64,000 bases of DNA from Leptidea sinapis (Eukaryota > Arthropoda > Insecta > Lepidoptera > Pieridae), in assembly GCF_905404315.1 (NCBI RefSeq), contig NC_066304.1, forward strand, positions 4,216,001 through 4,280,000, written 5' to 3'. Numbering within the stretch: position 1 is the stretch's first letter; each line of letters starts with the position of its first letter. Shown here in pieces: positions 10,864 through 20,674 of this stretch. The notes beneath the pieces were generated by a model that was not told the origin of the DNA, did not search any database, and saw only the letters and a list, made by a program, of their open reading frames with translations. The translations under genes and the position numbers were made by a program.

Positions 10864-11425
10864 AAACATGAAAATGACACCCATGAAGAGAAGTTGGTAA
10901 ATTTCATCGGCGCCATCTTGGATTTCGATTTTGACCCGATATTCGTTATTGTTGACCCCGAAAACCATGAAAATGGCATCCATGAAGAGAAGTTGGTAAA
11001 TTTCATCGGCGCCATCTTGGATTTCGATTTTGACCCGATATTCGTTATTGTTGACCCCGAAAACCATGAAAATGACACCCATGAAGAGATGTTGGTAAAT
11101 TTCATCGGCGCCATCTTGGATTTCGATTTTGACCCGATATTCGTTATTGTTGACCCCGAAAACCATGAAAATGGCATCCATGAAGAGAAGTTGGTAAATT
11201 TCATCGGCGCCATCTTGGATTTCGATTTTGACCCGATATTCGTTATTGTTGACCCCGAAAACCATGAAAATGACACCCATGAAGAGAAGTTGGTAAATTT
11301 CATAGGCGCCATCTTGGATTTCGATTTTGACCCGATATTCGTTATTATTGACCCCGAAAACCATGAAAATGACACCCATGAAGAAAAGTTGCCAATTTTA
11401 TAAGCGCCATCTTGGATTTCGATTA
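10864..11425 (+). repeat. Minisatellite: about 5.7 tandem copies of a 99-bp unit
   Basis: GTTGACCCCG recurs at 10951 and 11050 and every 99 bases thereafter. The unit contains GGTAAATTTCATCGGCGCC, ATCTTGGATTTCGATTTTGA, CCCGATATTCGTTATTG and CCATGAAAATGACACCCATG. Two unit variants alternate (GACACCCATG and GGCATCCATG), suggesting a 198-bp higher-order step. Because 99 is divisible by three, repetitive ORFs are open on both strands (10894-11403 plus; 10845-11375 and 10858-11379 minus). I regard these as a by-product of the repeat rather than genes. Confidence 0.9.
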
Positions 11426-11429
11426 GACC

Positions 11430-12290
11430 TTATATTTAGAGATGACTTATAAATCACTAAATCTTCAAAAAAATACAGAAACATAATTTATTGAAAATCT
11501 GACTGCTTACAAAATATGTAAAGTATCAAAGACAGTATTGTAGAGCTTATAAAGAATATTCATGTTCGTACAGCGATCTTTCCGAGTACGAGCTGCTGCT
11601 TACAACCGACACAGTGTCTGCCCCAACGGCGGCCGAGCGCGGACTGAGGTTATTTCGATAGATCTTTCTGTGCAATGCGTACGGAGTGACAAAATAAAAT
11701 AACCCTTAATTCCACATTTTAAAGCTCATGCTTATCAGAAATATATTTGAATTTTAGACGATTCATTTTTATTTTTTTCTGAGATTATTTATTAGATATT
11801 CATTAATTTATTTCGCGTGTTTTTGAAAATATTATATCTGCTTTCCTTACATAATTTTTAAGAGCCAAAATTGTGTAAGTGGTAGCATAAAACTGATCCT
11901 GAATGAAGCCCCATTTCGTCAATTTTGTGTGAAGAGGTAAAGGATAATCGTTTTTACGACATAAAATATCAAAATTTCAAAGCAAACATTTCCCGCTAAT
12001 TGGAGATAAAGAAGTAATCTATTTGTGGCAATTTTTAGTTTTGTTAGACTTAGTTTAATTTCATCACAAACTCTACCGAAAAATATCTTATTTTTGTCGG
12101 ATTCGTAAACGCGTCCTTAATCTCCTTCGGTGAAATTTATAAAATACGAGTTTATTTAATTATAAGAGTAGGGGAAAAAATCATGGTCGAAATTTTGACT
12201 TAAAAGATATGTGAGACTTTCTAATTATATTACCAAAAAAATCACGTTCTTATAAAATTGTAATGCCTAGTAGCGGTTAAGTCGAGTTAT
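11430..12290. other. AT-rich stretch without recognised content
   Basis: No ORF, no match to other window repeats and no splice-like exon seen. A short GC-richer patch at 11580-11660 has no ORF of interest. Confidence 0.5.
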
Positions 12291-12299
12291 TATCTCAAG

Positions 12300-13590
12300 T
12301 ATTTTAGAACAAACGAGCGTACGGATCCGTACGGGTCACCTGTTGTTAAGTGATCACCGCCGCCCATAATCTCTTGCAACACCAGAGGAATCACAAGACC
12401 GCTGCCCGCCTTTAAGGAAGGTGTACGCGCTTTTTTTGTAGGTACCCATGTCGTATCGTCCCGGAAACACCGCACATGGAAGTTCAATCCACAGCTTTGT
12501 AGTACGTGGACGAAAGCTCCTTGAAAACCGCACTGTGGAAGACCACACATCCAGATGGTGGGGATGATATCCTTGCTTGTGGCGTGTCGTGCGAAGGTGG
12601 AATTCGGCGGCAGGAATCAGGTTAAACAGATCTTCGGAACACTCCCCGTGATAAATGCGGTAGAAGACACACAATGAAGCGACATCTCTACGCAACGCCA
12701 AGTGATCCAGCCGTTCACAGAGCACTGGGTCCCCGAGAATTCGAGCTGCTCTACGTTGCACGCGGTCAAATGGATCGAGCTGATACTGGGGTGCGCCAGA
12801 CCAGAGATGACAGCAATACTCCATGTGTGGCTGGACCTGCGCTTTAGAGCGCTAGAATGTGGGCCGGCTTGAAGTATTGCCGTGCTCTATTAATGACGCC
12901 CAGTTTCTTCGAAGCCAATTTGGCTTTGCCCTCCAGATGGCCACGAAATTGGCAATCGCTTGAGATTTCGAGACCGCGGTGATACGACAAATGGGGTTTT
13001 TTAGTGGTAAACGCGCAAACTTGAGTCTTGGGGTTAAATTGAACAAGATTCAATTTACCCCATTCCGCGACTTCTCAATAAATTGAATTGAATAAGAGTG
13101 CCGAGATAAACGCGTTAGCTGCGGCGTCAACTCAGGGGCGCACGTTCTAAGCGCGATTGGAGAAATGCCATCCGGCCCGCTCGACTTCCTGACGTCCAAC
13201 GAAAACAGAGCTCGCCTAACAGTTTTCTTTCTTCAGGCATAGAGCTCTGACACCGCGGGATGGTCGGCGTCGGCGGAGTCGAGTTGGAGGCAAAAAGAGC
13301 GCACAGGAGATCGGCTTTCTCTTTTGCCGTATGGGCCAGGGTGTCATTCCTCATGTGCAACGGCGGCAGGGACAGCTTGTTGAAGTTACCAAGAGTAGCT
13401 TTCGACAACAACCAGAACTTGCGTGTTCCGGTCGGGTAACTGGAAAGCTGCTCGCCGATTTTGACGACGTGCTTCGATTTTGCACGGGCGATTTGCCGCT
13501 TAAAAAATCTGGAGGCACAGTTTTATTTCCCCTTAAGAACTTTGCAGTTCGGATCCTTTGTGCCCGGTGTCTATAAATTATAGGAAATAA
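12300..13590 (-). mobile_element. Family B LINE (CR1/jockey-like) with internal deletion
   Basis: On the minus strand, from 13590 down, a coding stretch includes LSKATLGNFNKLSLPPLH and the AHTAKEKADLLCALFASNS block, which lies before the RT core. Sequence then jumps to KTQVCAFTTKKP and the post-palm RT region (12844-13053). A frameshifted ORF at 12354-12824 with AARILGDPVLCERLDHLAL and LWIELPCAVFPGRYDMGT follows, then the usual tail with GTGATCACTTAACAACAGG. The catalytic fingers and palm, which belong near 13055-13130, are missing. It is the longest family B copy here and is inactive. Confidence 0.85.
12354..12824 (-). pseudogene. Family B LINE reverse transcriptase, C-terminal ORF
   Basis: The 156-codon ORF starts MEYCCHLWSGAPQYQLDPFD and contains VQRRAARILGDP, SLCVFYRIYHGECSEDLFNL, IPAAEFHLRTTRHKQGYHPH, SFRPRTTKLWIELPCAVFPG and YKKSAYTFLKGGQRS. 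This is the standard C-terminal end of CR1/jockey-type LINE ORF2. The upstream part of the same protein is in another frame (12844-13053), so one frameshift separates them. The last residues run into the family tail. Confidence 0.85.
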
Positions 13591-13602
13591 CACTTGGGAT
13601 GG

Positions 13603-13717
13603 TTGAGAAATAAAGATTTTAACTGTTGCCTCTTAATACATTTTAATAATGGTATGTAGGTATACAATATACATAGGCAAAAGCAAGTTTTCTGCAGCCT
13701 GTAATCTTAATGTGAAC
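13603..13717 (+). mobile_element. jockey-group LINE fragment
   Basis: GAAATAAAGATTTTAACTGT and the following bases to 13717 are collinear with 7530-7637 of the LINE at 7083 (EIxILTVAS..YI). The fragment stops exactly where the SINE at 13719 begins. Confidence 0.55.
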
Positions 13718-13718
13718 A

Positions 13719-13999
13719 TAATGACGACCCATATAGCTGAATGGTTAGTGAACCTGACTACTGAGCTAGAGGTCCCGGGTTCGAATCCCGGTAGGTGTAG
13801 ATAATCATTTATATGATGAATATGGATGTTTGTTTCCGAGTCATGGATGTTTATATGTATTTATGTATGTTTAAGTAAGTATATTGTATTAATTATATCG
13901 TTTTCTTGTACCCATAGACCATAGGGCTATGCCTAATTTGGGGCAAGATAATTTGTGTAAAAGCATGTCAATATTATTATTAGTATATTAGTATTATAA
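13719..13999 (+). mobile_element. Family C tRNA-derived SINE, full-length copy
   Basis: The head (13722-13800) is tRNA-like: box A-like TAGCTGAATGGTTAG, box B GGTTCGAATCC, and a plausible T-arm GTCCCGGGTTCGAATCCCGG. The body has ATGGATGTTTGTTTCCGAGT, CATGGATGTTTATATG, GACCATAGGGCTATGCC and TTGGGGCAAGATAATTTGTG. It ends TCAATATTATTATTAG, an ATT-type tail. It is mobilised by a partner LINE and is Pol III driven by analogy with other SINEs. Other copies: 29635-29880, 50029-50205, 50540-50745. Confidence 0.9.
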
Positions 14000-14349
14000 T
14001 GGTTTATTTTAAATGCATTACAATTATTTTTTTAATTAAATAGCCAAGGAGGAATCATTGATATAGTAATTTATGGTTATAATAAACGACTTAACATTCT
14101 CTCAATAATCAAAGTATTTAAATGACCTGAGGTAGATGTGTATGTTACCTGTGTATGTCAATTGTTTCTCAGAACGCATTACCCACTGACCTAGGATAAT
14201 AGATGAGATAACGAGGCTAATTGAAACTGTTAGTTCAATCGAATAACAATGCAACTCAAGTGGTCGGCGAGACTAGAACACTGTGCAACTTGTAGTGTAC
14301 CTACTGATGTGGAATTAGTATGGATAAACACATGAACTAAAATAGTAGA

Positions 14350-14533
14350 AGACGTACCAAGCTTAAGAACTGCTATATAATGACTTATCACGCACATGTG
14401 CAATCGCTATTGCCCTACGGGCTTATATTATGGGGACATAGCACAGATAGAAATAGAGCATTTATTGCTCAAAAAAAGTGTATTAGGGCAATGTATGTAC
14501 AGGATGAATCCTGAGTGATTACACACACACACG
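14350..14533 (+). mobile_element. Older jockey-like LINE, left half (host of a nested insertion)
   Basis: The plus strand translates MTYHAHVQSLLPYGLILWGH, then STDRNRAFIAQKKCIRAMY. This is the LINE RT C-terminal block equivalent to HSIMSYGILLWG...LQKRASRAIY at 7299. It is interrupted at 14533 by the minus-strand LINE at 14550-16617 and resumes at 16634. Confidence 0.7.
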
Positions 14534-14633
14534 ATTGTGTCAACCCATAGGTATATAGGTATAGGTATTCACGGGCTACTTTCCGCAACTCGACGACTGC
14601 TGTGCGCCTATTTTGCGTCATAGGGTTGGGTTG

Positions 14634-14967
14634 CTAATCTTGCCATCCCAACTCCTTAAGGAAGTTACTCAAACCTCTGATGTCACCCATGACCTCGGGG
14701 AGAGTCCTCGGTGACCCCAGGTGTTTGGCCCGGTATGTGGCAGCACTCCAGGATGAGGTGTGTGGCCGTTTCTTCTGTCTCCATGCAAGCCCTGCACAGG
14801 GGACTGTCAGTGACACCTGTATTAAACAGATGTTTGTTAAAGGGGCCGTGACCCGTTATTACATGAGTTATCTTACGTAATTTTGATCGTGTGAGTTTCA
14901 CCAGCTTACGAGAGAGCCTCTGATCTATGCATGGTAGAGCCTCTTTTGCTTGTCTGCATCCACTCAT
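14634..14967 (-). pseudogene. LINE ORF2 C-terminal CCHC region
   Basis: Downstream of the TAG, the same frame reads SRKLVKLTRSKLRKITHVIT, GHGPFNKHLFNTG, SPLCRACMETEETATHLILE and CC. This is the Cys/His knuckle that ends many I- and R1-type LINEs. The frame then shifts (near 14735) into YRAKHLGSPRTLPEVMGDI..LSNFLKELGW. A second, separate copy of this region is at 23330-23710. Confidence 0.8.
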
Positions 14968-14991
14968 CTCCGTCCAGTATTTATTATGTAG

Positions 14992-16092
14992 CTACTTGGT
15001 GTGCTGCCTTATGACTGATGTGGGCCAACCAGAGGGGAGAGGGACTATTGGTTCTGGTCCAATGGCTATCATTTCTGAGCCCATCCTTGCTAATTCGTCA
15101 ACGGCATCATTACCTCTGGAGCCACTGTGACCCTTGATCCACTGCAGAGTTACGCGATTGTTGTTATCACATACTTCCGTCAGGGAACAGTAACAGTTGT
15201 ATATAAGCTTTGAGGTGATAATATTGCTTTGTAGGGCTTGTACTACTGATTTGCTGTCCGTAAGGATCCGGATGGAGTAATCCTTTACCTTACGTGTCAG
15301 AGTCGCCGTAGCCGCTTCGATGATGCCCATGCATTCCGCTTGGAAGACAGAATTATGAGCACCAAGTGTTGCAGCTATGTTTATGTGTAGATCTTCAGAA
15401 AACACTCCGTAACCCGTTCCAGACCTTGTTTTCAAGCCGTCAGTGAAGATCCAGAGCTCCTTTCCATTACTACACTCTTTCGGTTCTTCATGCAGCTGTA
15501 TTTTATATTTTTTGTCAAAAATAAATTGCTTTGGAGACCTGTCACTTACTGCCAGCAGCAGTGGTTCCTTTATAATCACCTCATTTAGGACCTCTGAAGA
15601 AGCAGATTTATTGGTCTTCCCAAGATTTTGTGTTTTTAACCTTGCCGCAGCGGAGGCTGCCTCTTGTTTTATGAATAGGTGTAGCGCTGGAAGATTCAGC
15701 ATGGCTTCTAAAGCTGCAGTCGGTGTAGTTCGCATGCATCCTGTAATGGCCATACAGGCTAGTCTTTGGAAACGTTGTAGTTTGTTACATGTGGTTTTAA
15801 GTTTAGTGCGTGGCCACCAGACTACTGCGCCGTAACATAACATGGGACGTATTACCGTTGTGTAAAGCCATAGTACGGTATATGGGGCGAGACCCCATGA
15901 TTTTGCTACCATTCTACGGCATTGCCAGAAAGATAAAGTAGCCGTTTTTATTTTCGCCTCTATATGGGCACTCCAATTCAGCTTACTATCCAGTAATACT
16001 CCTAGATACTTTACCTCGTTTGTTAGTTGGAGTTGAGTATCAAACAGTTTTGGTAGTTTGTGGTTTCCCAGAACTCGTTTGTTAGTAAACAT
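14992..16092 (-). pseudogene. LINE ORF2: RT thumb plus RNase H domain
   Basis: The 366-codon ORF begins just after the RT palm. Residues about 25-150 are thumb/connection (VKYLGVLLDSKLNWSAHI, APYTVLWLYTTVIRPMLCYG). From about residue 215 it is RNase H: LWIFTDGLKTRSGTGYGVF (first Asp), AECMGIIEAATATL (Glu), IRILTDSKSVVQAL (second Asp) and WIKGHSGSRGNDAVDELAR (His and final Asp). All four carboxylates of the DEDD set appear present. It closes at an in-frame TAG, after which the same frame continues to a CCHC region. RNase H after the RT points to the I/R1/LOA groups rather than CR1 or RTE. Confidence 0.85.
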
Positions 16093-16114
16093 TATCAGTT
16101 CCGTTTTTGTTGGA

Positions 16115-16617
16115 TTAACTGATAAGTCGTTGTTTTGTACACCATTTTTCCACGATGTTCAATGCTGCATTTGTTACTTCGCATACTGTATTAGCAAACT
16201 TTCCGCATATTAAAATGGTTAGATCATCTGCGTAACCTACAGTATAGTATAGGTTTTGGTTGAGGGTGGTAATCAGATCGTTTACAACGAGGTTCCACAA
16301 AAGAGGCGAGATTACACCTCCTTGGGGGCAACCTTTAGCAACAATCGCGTTTTGTGACTCACCTTCAGCAAGTAATATGACTCTACTTTTCAGCATGTTA
16401 TCAATCCATGTGTTAAGTGTTGTACATACTCCATGGCGTTGTAGGGCATCCTTTATTTTGGTGAATTTTGTCTTGTCGAAGGCACCTTCAATGTCTGTGA
16501 AGGTTCCTAGGCAAAAGATCTTTTCTGAAAGTGCACCTTCTATTACATTTACTACAGCTTGCAGTGCAGATTCAGTGCTTTTCCCTTGACTATACGCATG
16601 TTGATTAGGAATGTTGA
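16115..16617 (-). pseudogene. LINE ORF2: distal RT palm with YADD
   Basis: In order: NQHAYSQGKSTESAL, FTDIEGAFDKTKF (first catalytic Asp motif), KGCPQGGVISPLLWNLVVND (the PQGG block), VGYADDLTILICG (YADD catalytic box), VEKWCTKQRL. Endonuclease and N-terminal RT are missing because the copy is 5'-truncated at about 16617. The frame is lost near 16120; the continuation LSVNPTKTELIMFTNKR is one base out of phase. Confidence 0.88.
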
Positions 16618-16633
16618 ATTGTGTCAACCCATA

Positions 16634-17058
16634 TTAAAAAAAAAAACTGGGATTGCCGTCGCTTTTTATTTACGAGATATGTATGTTTGTAAAAAAAAAT
16701 AAAGAATTGTTTAAATCACCTAATGATCAAAATCCGCGGAACCGACGTGATCTACATGATGTTCCCAAAATTATTAAATATAATTAAAGTTGTGTATGTA
16801 ATTGTCTTCATGTTTATAATAAGTTACCGAGTAGCATTAAAAATTTAAATTCTGAATTATTTAACAATAAGCTTTATAGTTGGCTGAATGCTTATAATTT
16901 TTATAATCTTTAAAAATTCATGGATAAGAAATTTTGATATTAATTGCATTAAGTTAAATATTTGCATGCTAGGAATAGTGCTTGCAAAACATATAAGCTC
17001 ATTATTATAATATTGTAACACCATTGTATATAATGTTTTTTGCAAATAAATATATTAT
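16634..17058 (+). mobile_element. Older jockey-like LINE, right half after the nested insertion
   Basis: Past the target duplication, the plus strand resumes with C-terminal LINE sequence: VYNKLPSSIKNLNSELFNNK then LYSWLNAYNFYNL and a stop. It has a 3' untranslated region ending in ATTATTATTATTATTAG. NxLPxxI followed by FxxxLxxWLxxxxFY is the usual C-terminus of jockey-group proteins. The two halves join logically when the 14550-16617 element and one duplication copy are removed. Confidence 0.7.
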
Positions 17059-17059
17059 T

Positions 17060-17395
17060 ATTATTATTAGTAGTAGTTCACGAAGGAAGTGAGCGATTGC
17101 TATCGAGTTACACGTTAGTAATGGAAGGTTCCGTAATGAAATAACAAGAATAACTAAAATGAAAAATAATATATTGTTACAATTTTTTTTTATTTAAAAA
17201 CTTAAAAAAGTGAACACAATTAACACCATATATAGACCAAAGCATTAGGCTAAAAGTTAAGGCTGGTGATTGCAACTGGCAGTAGAATTAGACCGAAGCC
17301 TGTTTTAGTAAAGTTTTGATTTAGAATTAATTATTTCATGAATTATATACCTAACTACATTTAAGTATTATCATATATATATATATATATATATG

Positions 17396-17473
<78 letters not shown>

Positions 17474-17500
17474 AAAATATATGAATAAGTAAATTAAAAA
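17060..17500. repeat. AT-rich gap with (AT)n microsatellite
   Basis: Positions 17372-17470 are almost pure (AT)n, twice interrupted by short TGATAAT/TGATGAT steps. The rest of the interval holds no ORF or family match; the ORF at 17361-17549 minus is microsatellite translation. Confidence 0.85.
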
Positions 17501-17915
17501 AAGACGTGTGGCACTCGGGGACTGCCGCGGTAAAGCTATTGCATAGCATTTTTTATTTTATTTATGCATTCTTTTTTGATAAAATTAATTTTAAAAAAAG
17601 CCAACGAGAGTGAGTAAAATTTAACTTGCAAGATTTTATTACAGACAGACAACGGGACAGGTGAAACTAAATAAAAATGCTTGTCATAATAATAAAAATT
17701 AAAAAAAAAACGTGATAAAAAATCAACCCCAGGCTCGAACCTGGGACCTTCTGCACAAAAAGCATACGTGATAACCGCTGTTCCACGGCAACTGTAATGA
17801 CCGTGCCGAAATATCTATTTACATCTAGTAAGTGTTAGGTTATTTTCGTTACGGAATTTCTGGATTCGGTCTCCACGCTCAAGGCCCGCGATAGAAGCTA
17901 TGCAATAGCTTAAAA
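17501..17915 (-). mobile_element. Family G repeat, copy 1, with tRNA-like segment
   Basis: It is collinear with 25130-25523 and 54366-54780 in the opposite orientation. AAGCTATTGCATAGC lies at 17533-17547, with its exact inverse at 17897-17911. On the minus strand the interior has a tRNA-like stretch (17735-17800) with box B-like GGTTCGAGCC and CGGTTATCACG. It then has CACCTGTCCCGTTGTCTGTC and GCGGCAGTCCCCGAGTGCC. No ORF. It combines SINE-like and MITE-like marks; class undecided. Confidence 0.75.
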
Positions 17916-18369
17916 ATTTAAGTGCAATGTACTTATGTAAGGTTTTGGTTTCCAATTATAGTATTCGTAATTATATTATGATAATCTTTACTTGTGTTGG
18001 ATAAGGCCTTGATACTTTCATGATTCTAGAACAATTGGAAGTAATCTATTAATTTTAATTTACCTACGTGTTAAATATCAGAAGTAAATTGCCGTTTTAT
18101 GTGATCGGTTTGTTAAAACAAACAAACAATCCCGCTAAATAAGCTTGACCTAACAGGATTTTAGAACATTTTTGATGTTATTTTCATTTTTCAATTATCC
18201 CCACGTGTTCCTGAGAAATTTGTTCTCTTTTTGGGAACCGACTAGAAGCATGAGCCATGTCATAGAGACAAATAAACAACATAACAGATTTACAATATTT
18301 ATAATTGTTACATAAAAATATGGCGTATTAAAGAAAAACTTGTAAAAAAAAATCAATTTCGCTTAATAT

Positions 18370-18605
18370 GATTAACTGACTTCAAAAAGGAGGTGGTTAT
18401 CAATTCGATCGGTATTTTTTTTATGTATGTACACCGATTACTCTGAGATTTATGATCCGATTTATGCAATTTTTAGTTCGATGCAGAATAGATGCCATTT
18501 GGTCCCATAAAAATTTTACATAGTTTGGCCCAGTACTTTTAATTTTATGAACATTTTTGTTTACTTCGATGATATAATTGTTTTTTGTGTATGACTTTTT
18601 TAGGA
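18370..18605. repeat. Family D repeat fragment
   Basis: It begins ACTGACTTCAAAAAGGAGGT and has ATCAATTCGATCGGTATTTTT. This is the mirror of the AAAGTCGGTTAAAAA end at 26600-26640 and resembles a repeat I recall as widespread in Lepidoptera. No coding sequence. Confidence 0.5.
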
Positions 18606-18624
18606 GTTGTCAAGGAAAAAAAGG

Positions 18625-19030
18625 AAAAAAAAACTACGTTTAAAAAAACCGACTTCAAACACTGAAAAGTATCAAATAACTAAAAATTTAATTTAATACA
18701 CCTTTACCTTTAATATTTATAAGATACTATTATTTGTATGAGCTACATATTGATAGCTGTGAAGTCGGTGCCAAGCCAAATATAATTGTAACTCGCCACG
18801 CGTGACTTTAAGCGGGATAGCTTTGTCTAGAACAAAACAACCCAAGCGGACAGACACGCGTGGCCAGACAACCTTAATAATCACGGTAAGCAAGCTGTTT
18901 ATAATATTAAGTTTTATTTTGTTTAGAGCTTGGCACCGACTTAAAACCTATCAATAGGGAACACATTTAAATAATAGCATTTTAAATTAAATTAAATTTT
19001 TAGTATTTTTTTTTAAAACGTAGTTTTTAT
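18625..19030. mobile_element. Long-TIR MITE (about 400 bp)
   Basis: The left arm starts AAAAACTACGTTT and has CTAAAAATTTAATTTAAT, GATACTATTATTTG, GTCGGTGCCAAGC. The right arm holds the inverse of each in the same order, ending AAACGTAGTTTTT. The arms therefore pair over roughly 150 bp with indels. A short GC-richer centre (CACGCGTG...GACACGCGTGG) separates them. The outer CCGACTTCAAA motif links it to families D and X. Confidence 0.65.
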
Positions 19031-20000
19031 TTTATTTTATTAATGAGTTTATAAGTTTAATATTCACCTTAATGTTTTACCAAGTTGCATATCTAACTGT
19101 CATTCACTGTATAATTTGCAGGACTATTAATGAAAGGACTATGTTATATCAAATGAGGAATCTGTGACAGTGTTGCAACATGTTGTTATTACAAAGTTTA
19201 TGCGCGGTTAGAAACGTGGAAAATTTCGTGTCGCGTAGGCATGTTTGTTTGTGATTTATAGATCGTACGATAGGCGATTTATTATATACAAATAATGTTA
19301 TGAAATCGTTGGCTGCTCACTTAATCTTTCGAAATTTATTTGGTAGCTTTTAATTTGATGATCGATTAGATAATTATTAACACCACAATCATTCGTGTTT
19401 ACAAGATGTCTTACATCGTTGTAAAATTTAGGATTTTGGTTTTACTAAAGTCAATCTTTTCTTTACAAGTTAGGTAACTGAAAAGATAAACTCAGTTTTA
19501 TACATGCTAACGTTGAATATGCGAACAAAATCGAAAATCTAGAGCCGAAGAAATGTGCATCACTCGGTGATAGATACATATTATTAATTCTTTTTGGGCT
19601 GGAGATGATAGGTTCTTGGGGTTCGTCGGCACAAACACTCATAATAGTCGCCCAGTAGCCTTACCGATTTGGAAGGTGACCCAAGGTTTGGTTCATATTA
19701 CGTACCTAACCTGTCAGTGGATAAGTTTGGCCGCACAGAGAGGTAACGTAGCCAGCTTCATGTTACCCTGTGTGGATGCGATTTACGGTGACGATTCCTG
19801 TAGACAAAGAAATACCATACCACAACAGACGCATTGTCATCTGTGACGTTAAAATAATGACAGCTGTCTAATTCGCCGCCTTTAATATAAAAAAAAATGT
19901 CACTGAGCAGCTGAACGATATATATAGATCGCACGCAAATAGTCATTTTTAATAAAAAAAAATACTTACTAGATCTTTCAATTCAGTTTAGAAAAAAATG
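19031..20000. other. Unassigned stretch
   Basis: No repeat match was found. A 76-codon plus ORF at 19616-19846 has mixed composition (TYLTCQWISLAAQRGNVASF, then a Cys-rich end) but no recognised domain and no splice context. I leave it uncalled. Confidence 0.4.
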
Positions 20001-20305
20001 ATATATGAAACCTCCATCCTATCATTTTTGAAGACCTGTAGATGCCCCACACATACGTGTGTATGCGGGTTTGATGAAAAAAAAAACTTGAGTTTCAGTA
20101 CTAAGTATGGGGAACCCCCAAAATTAGTTATTTCTTTTCTATTTTTATGTTAAAATCTTAATGCGGTTAACAGAATACATCTAGGTACTTACTCAAGGTT
20201 TCAACAGTATAGTTCTTATAGCTTCGGAAAAGGTGGCTGGGACATACGGACAGACAGACAGACAGACATGACGAATCTATAAGGGCTCTTTTTTGTTATT
20301 TGGCT
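20001..20305 (+). repeat. Interspersed repeat with (GACA)n run
   Basis: TTTGAGTTTCAGTACTAAGTATGGGGAACC-type sequence (split about 20085-20115) is followed by AACAGTATAGTTCTTATAGC, GGTGGCTGGGACATACGG, four GACA units at 20252-20268, and ATGACGAATCTATAAGGG. I recall this block order from many lepidopteran sequences; the class is not established here. Confidence 0.5.
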
Positions 20306-20564
20306 ATGTGTACAAATGAATGTTAACTTACGTTGAACGTATAAATTTACGACATACTGTACCTATCTTATTGACCATGTCATTCATATAATATGAATTT
20401 TCATTATGTTTTCCCTTTTTTTCGCCAAGCTGTGGTAAATATTCTTGTGTTATTAAAATGGAGCGGGACAGTGCCGGATTAATCACGTAGCAATTGCTAC
20501 GGGCAGCGCACGAAAGGGGCCCCACATATTCAAACTGGTGGTGTATTGAATTTTATCTGAATGT

Positions 20565-20672
20565 CACAATAAGGCGCCTATTTCTGCCGTAAAGCAGTAA
20601 TGTGTACATTGCTGTGTTTCGGTCTGACGGGCGCCGAAGCTATTGAAATTACAGGGCAATTATGTCTGGAGA
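20565..20672 (-). mobile_element. Family A repeat, partial copy
   Basis: AAGGCGCCTATTTCTGCCGT, AAAGCAGTAATGTGTACATT and GGTCTGACGGGCGCCG match the 3' third of the family on the minus strand. Both ends are lost. Confidence 0.7.
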
Positions 20673-20674
20673 AA

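Larger units (their letters stand above)
14550..16617 (-). mobile_element. RNase H-bearing LINE (I/R1/LOA-type), 5'-truncated, with 16-bp target duplication
   Basis: Perfect direct repeats ATTGTGTCAACCCATA at 14534-14549 and 16618-16633 flank the element exactly. On the minus strand it encodes the distal RT palm, thumb, an RNase H domain and a C-terminal CCHC motif. The 3' end is a TATACC-rich tail rather than poly(A). The 5' end is truncated inside the RT domain, the usual outcome of incomplete target-primed reverse transcription. Few coding lesions are present: a frameshift near 16120, a TAG at 14989-14991 and a frameshift near 14735. It sits inside an older plus-strand LINE. Confidence 0.9.

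Noticed and set aside
10845..11403. Open reading frames of 169-176 codons on both strands in the 10.9-kb region
   Set aside because: They are produced by the 99-bp tandem repeat, whose length is a multiple of three. Opposite strands and two minus-strand frames are open at once, which is typical of repeat artefacts.
13722..13800. Genuine tRNA gene at the SINE head
   Set aside because: The same tRNA-like head is followed by an identical SINE body at other loci (29635-29880) and has the ATT-type tail of a retroposon.
15443..16589. Plus-strand ORFs of 130 and 109 codons within the LINE
   Set aside because: Antisense to clear RT/RNase H coding on the minus strand.
19616..19846. 76-codon ORF with mixed composition
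   Set aside because: Looked briefly gene-like, but no domain, no homologous segment in the window and no splice sites at its edges.
20252..20268. GACA microsatellite as an independent feature
   Set aside because: It is an internal part of a longer dispersed repeat (20001-20305), not a free microsatellite.
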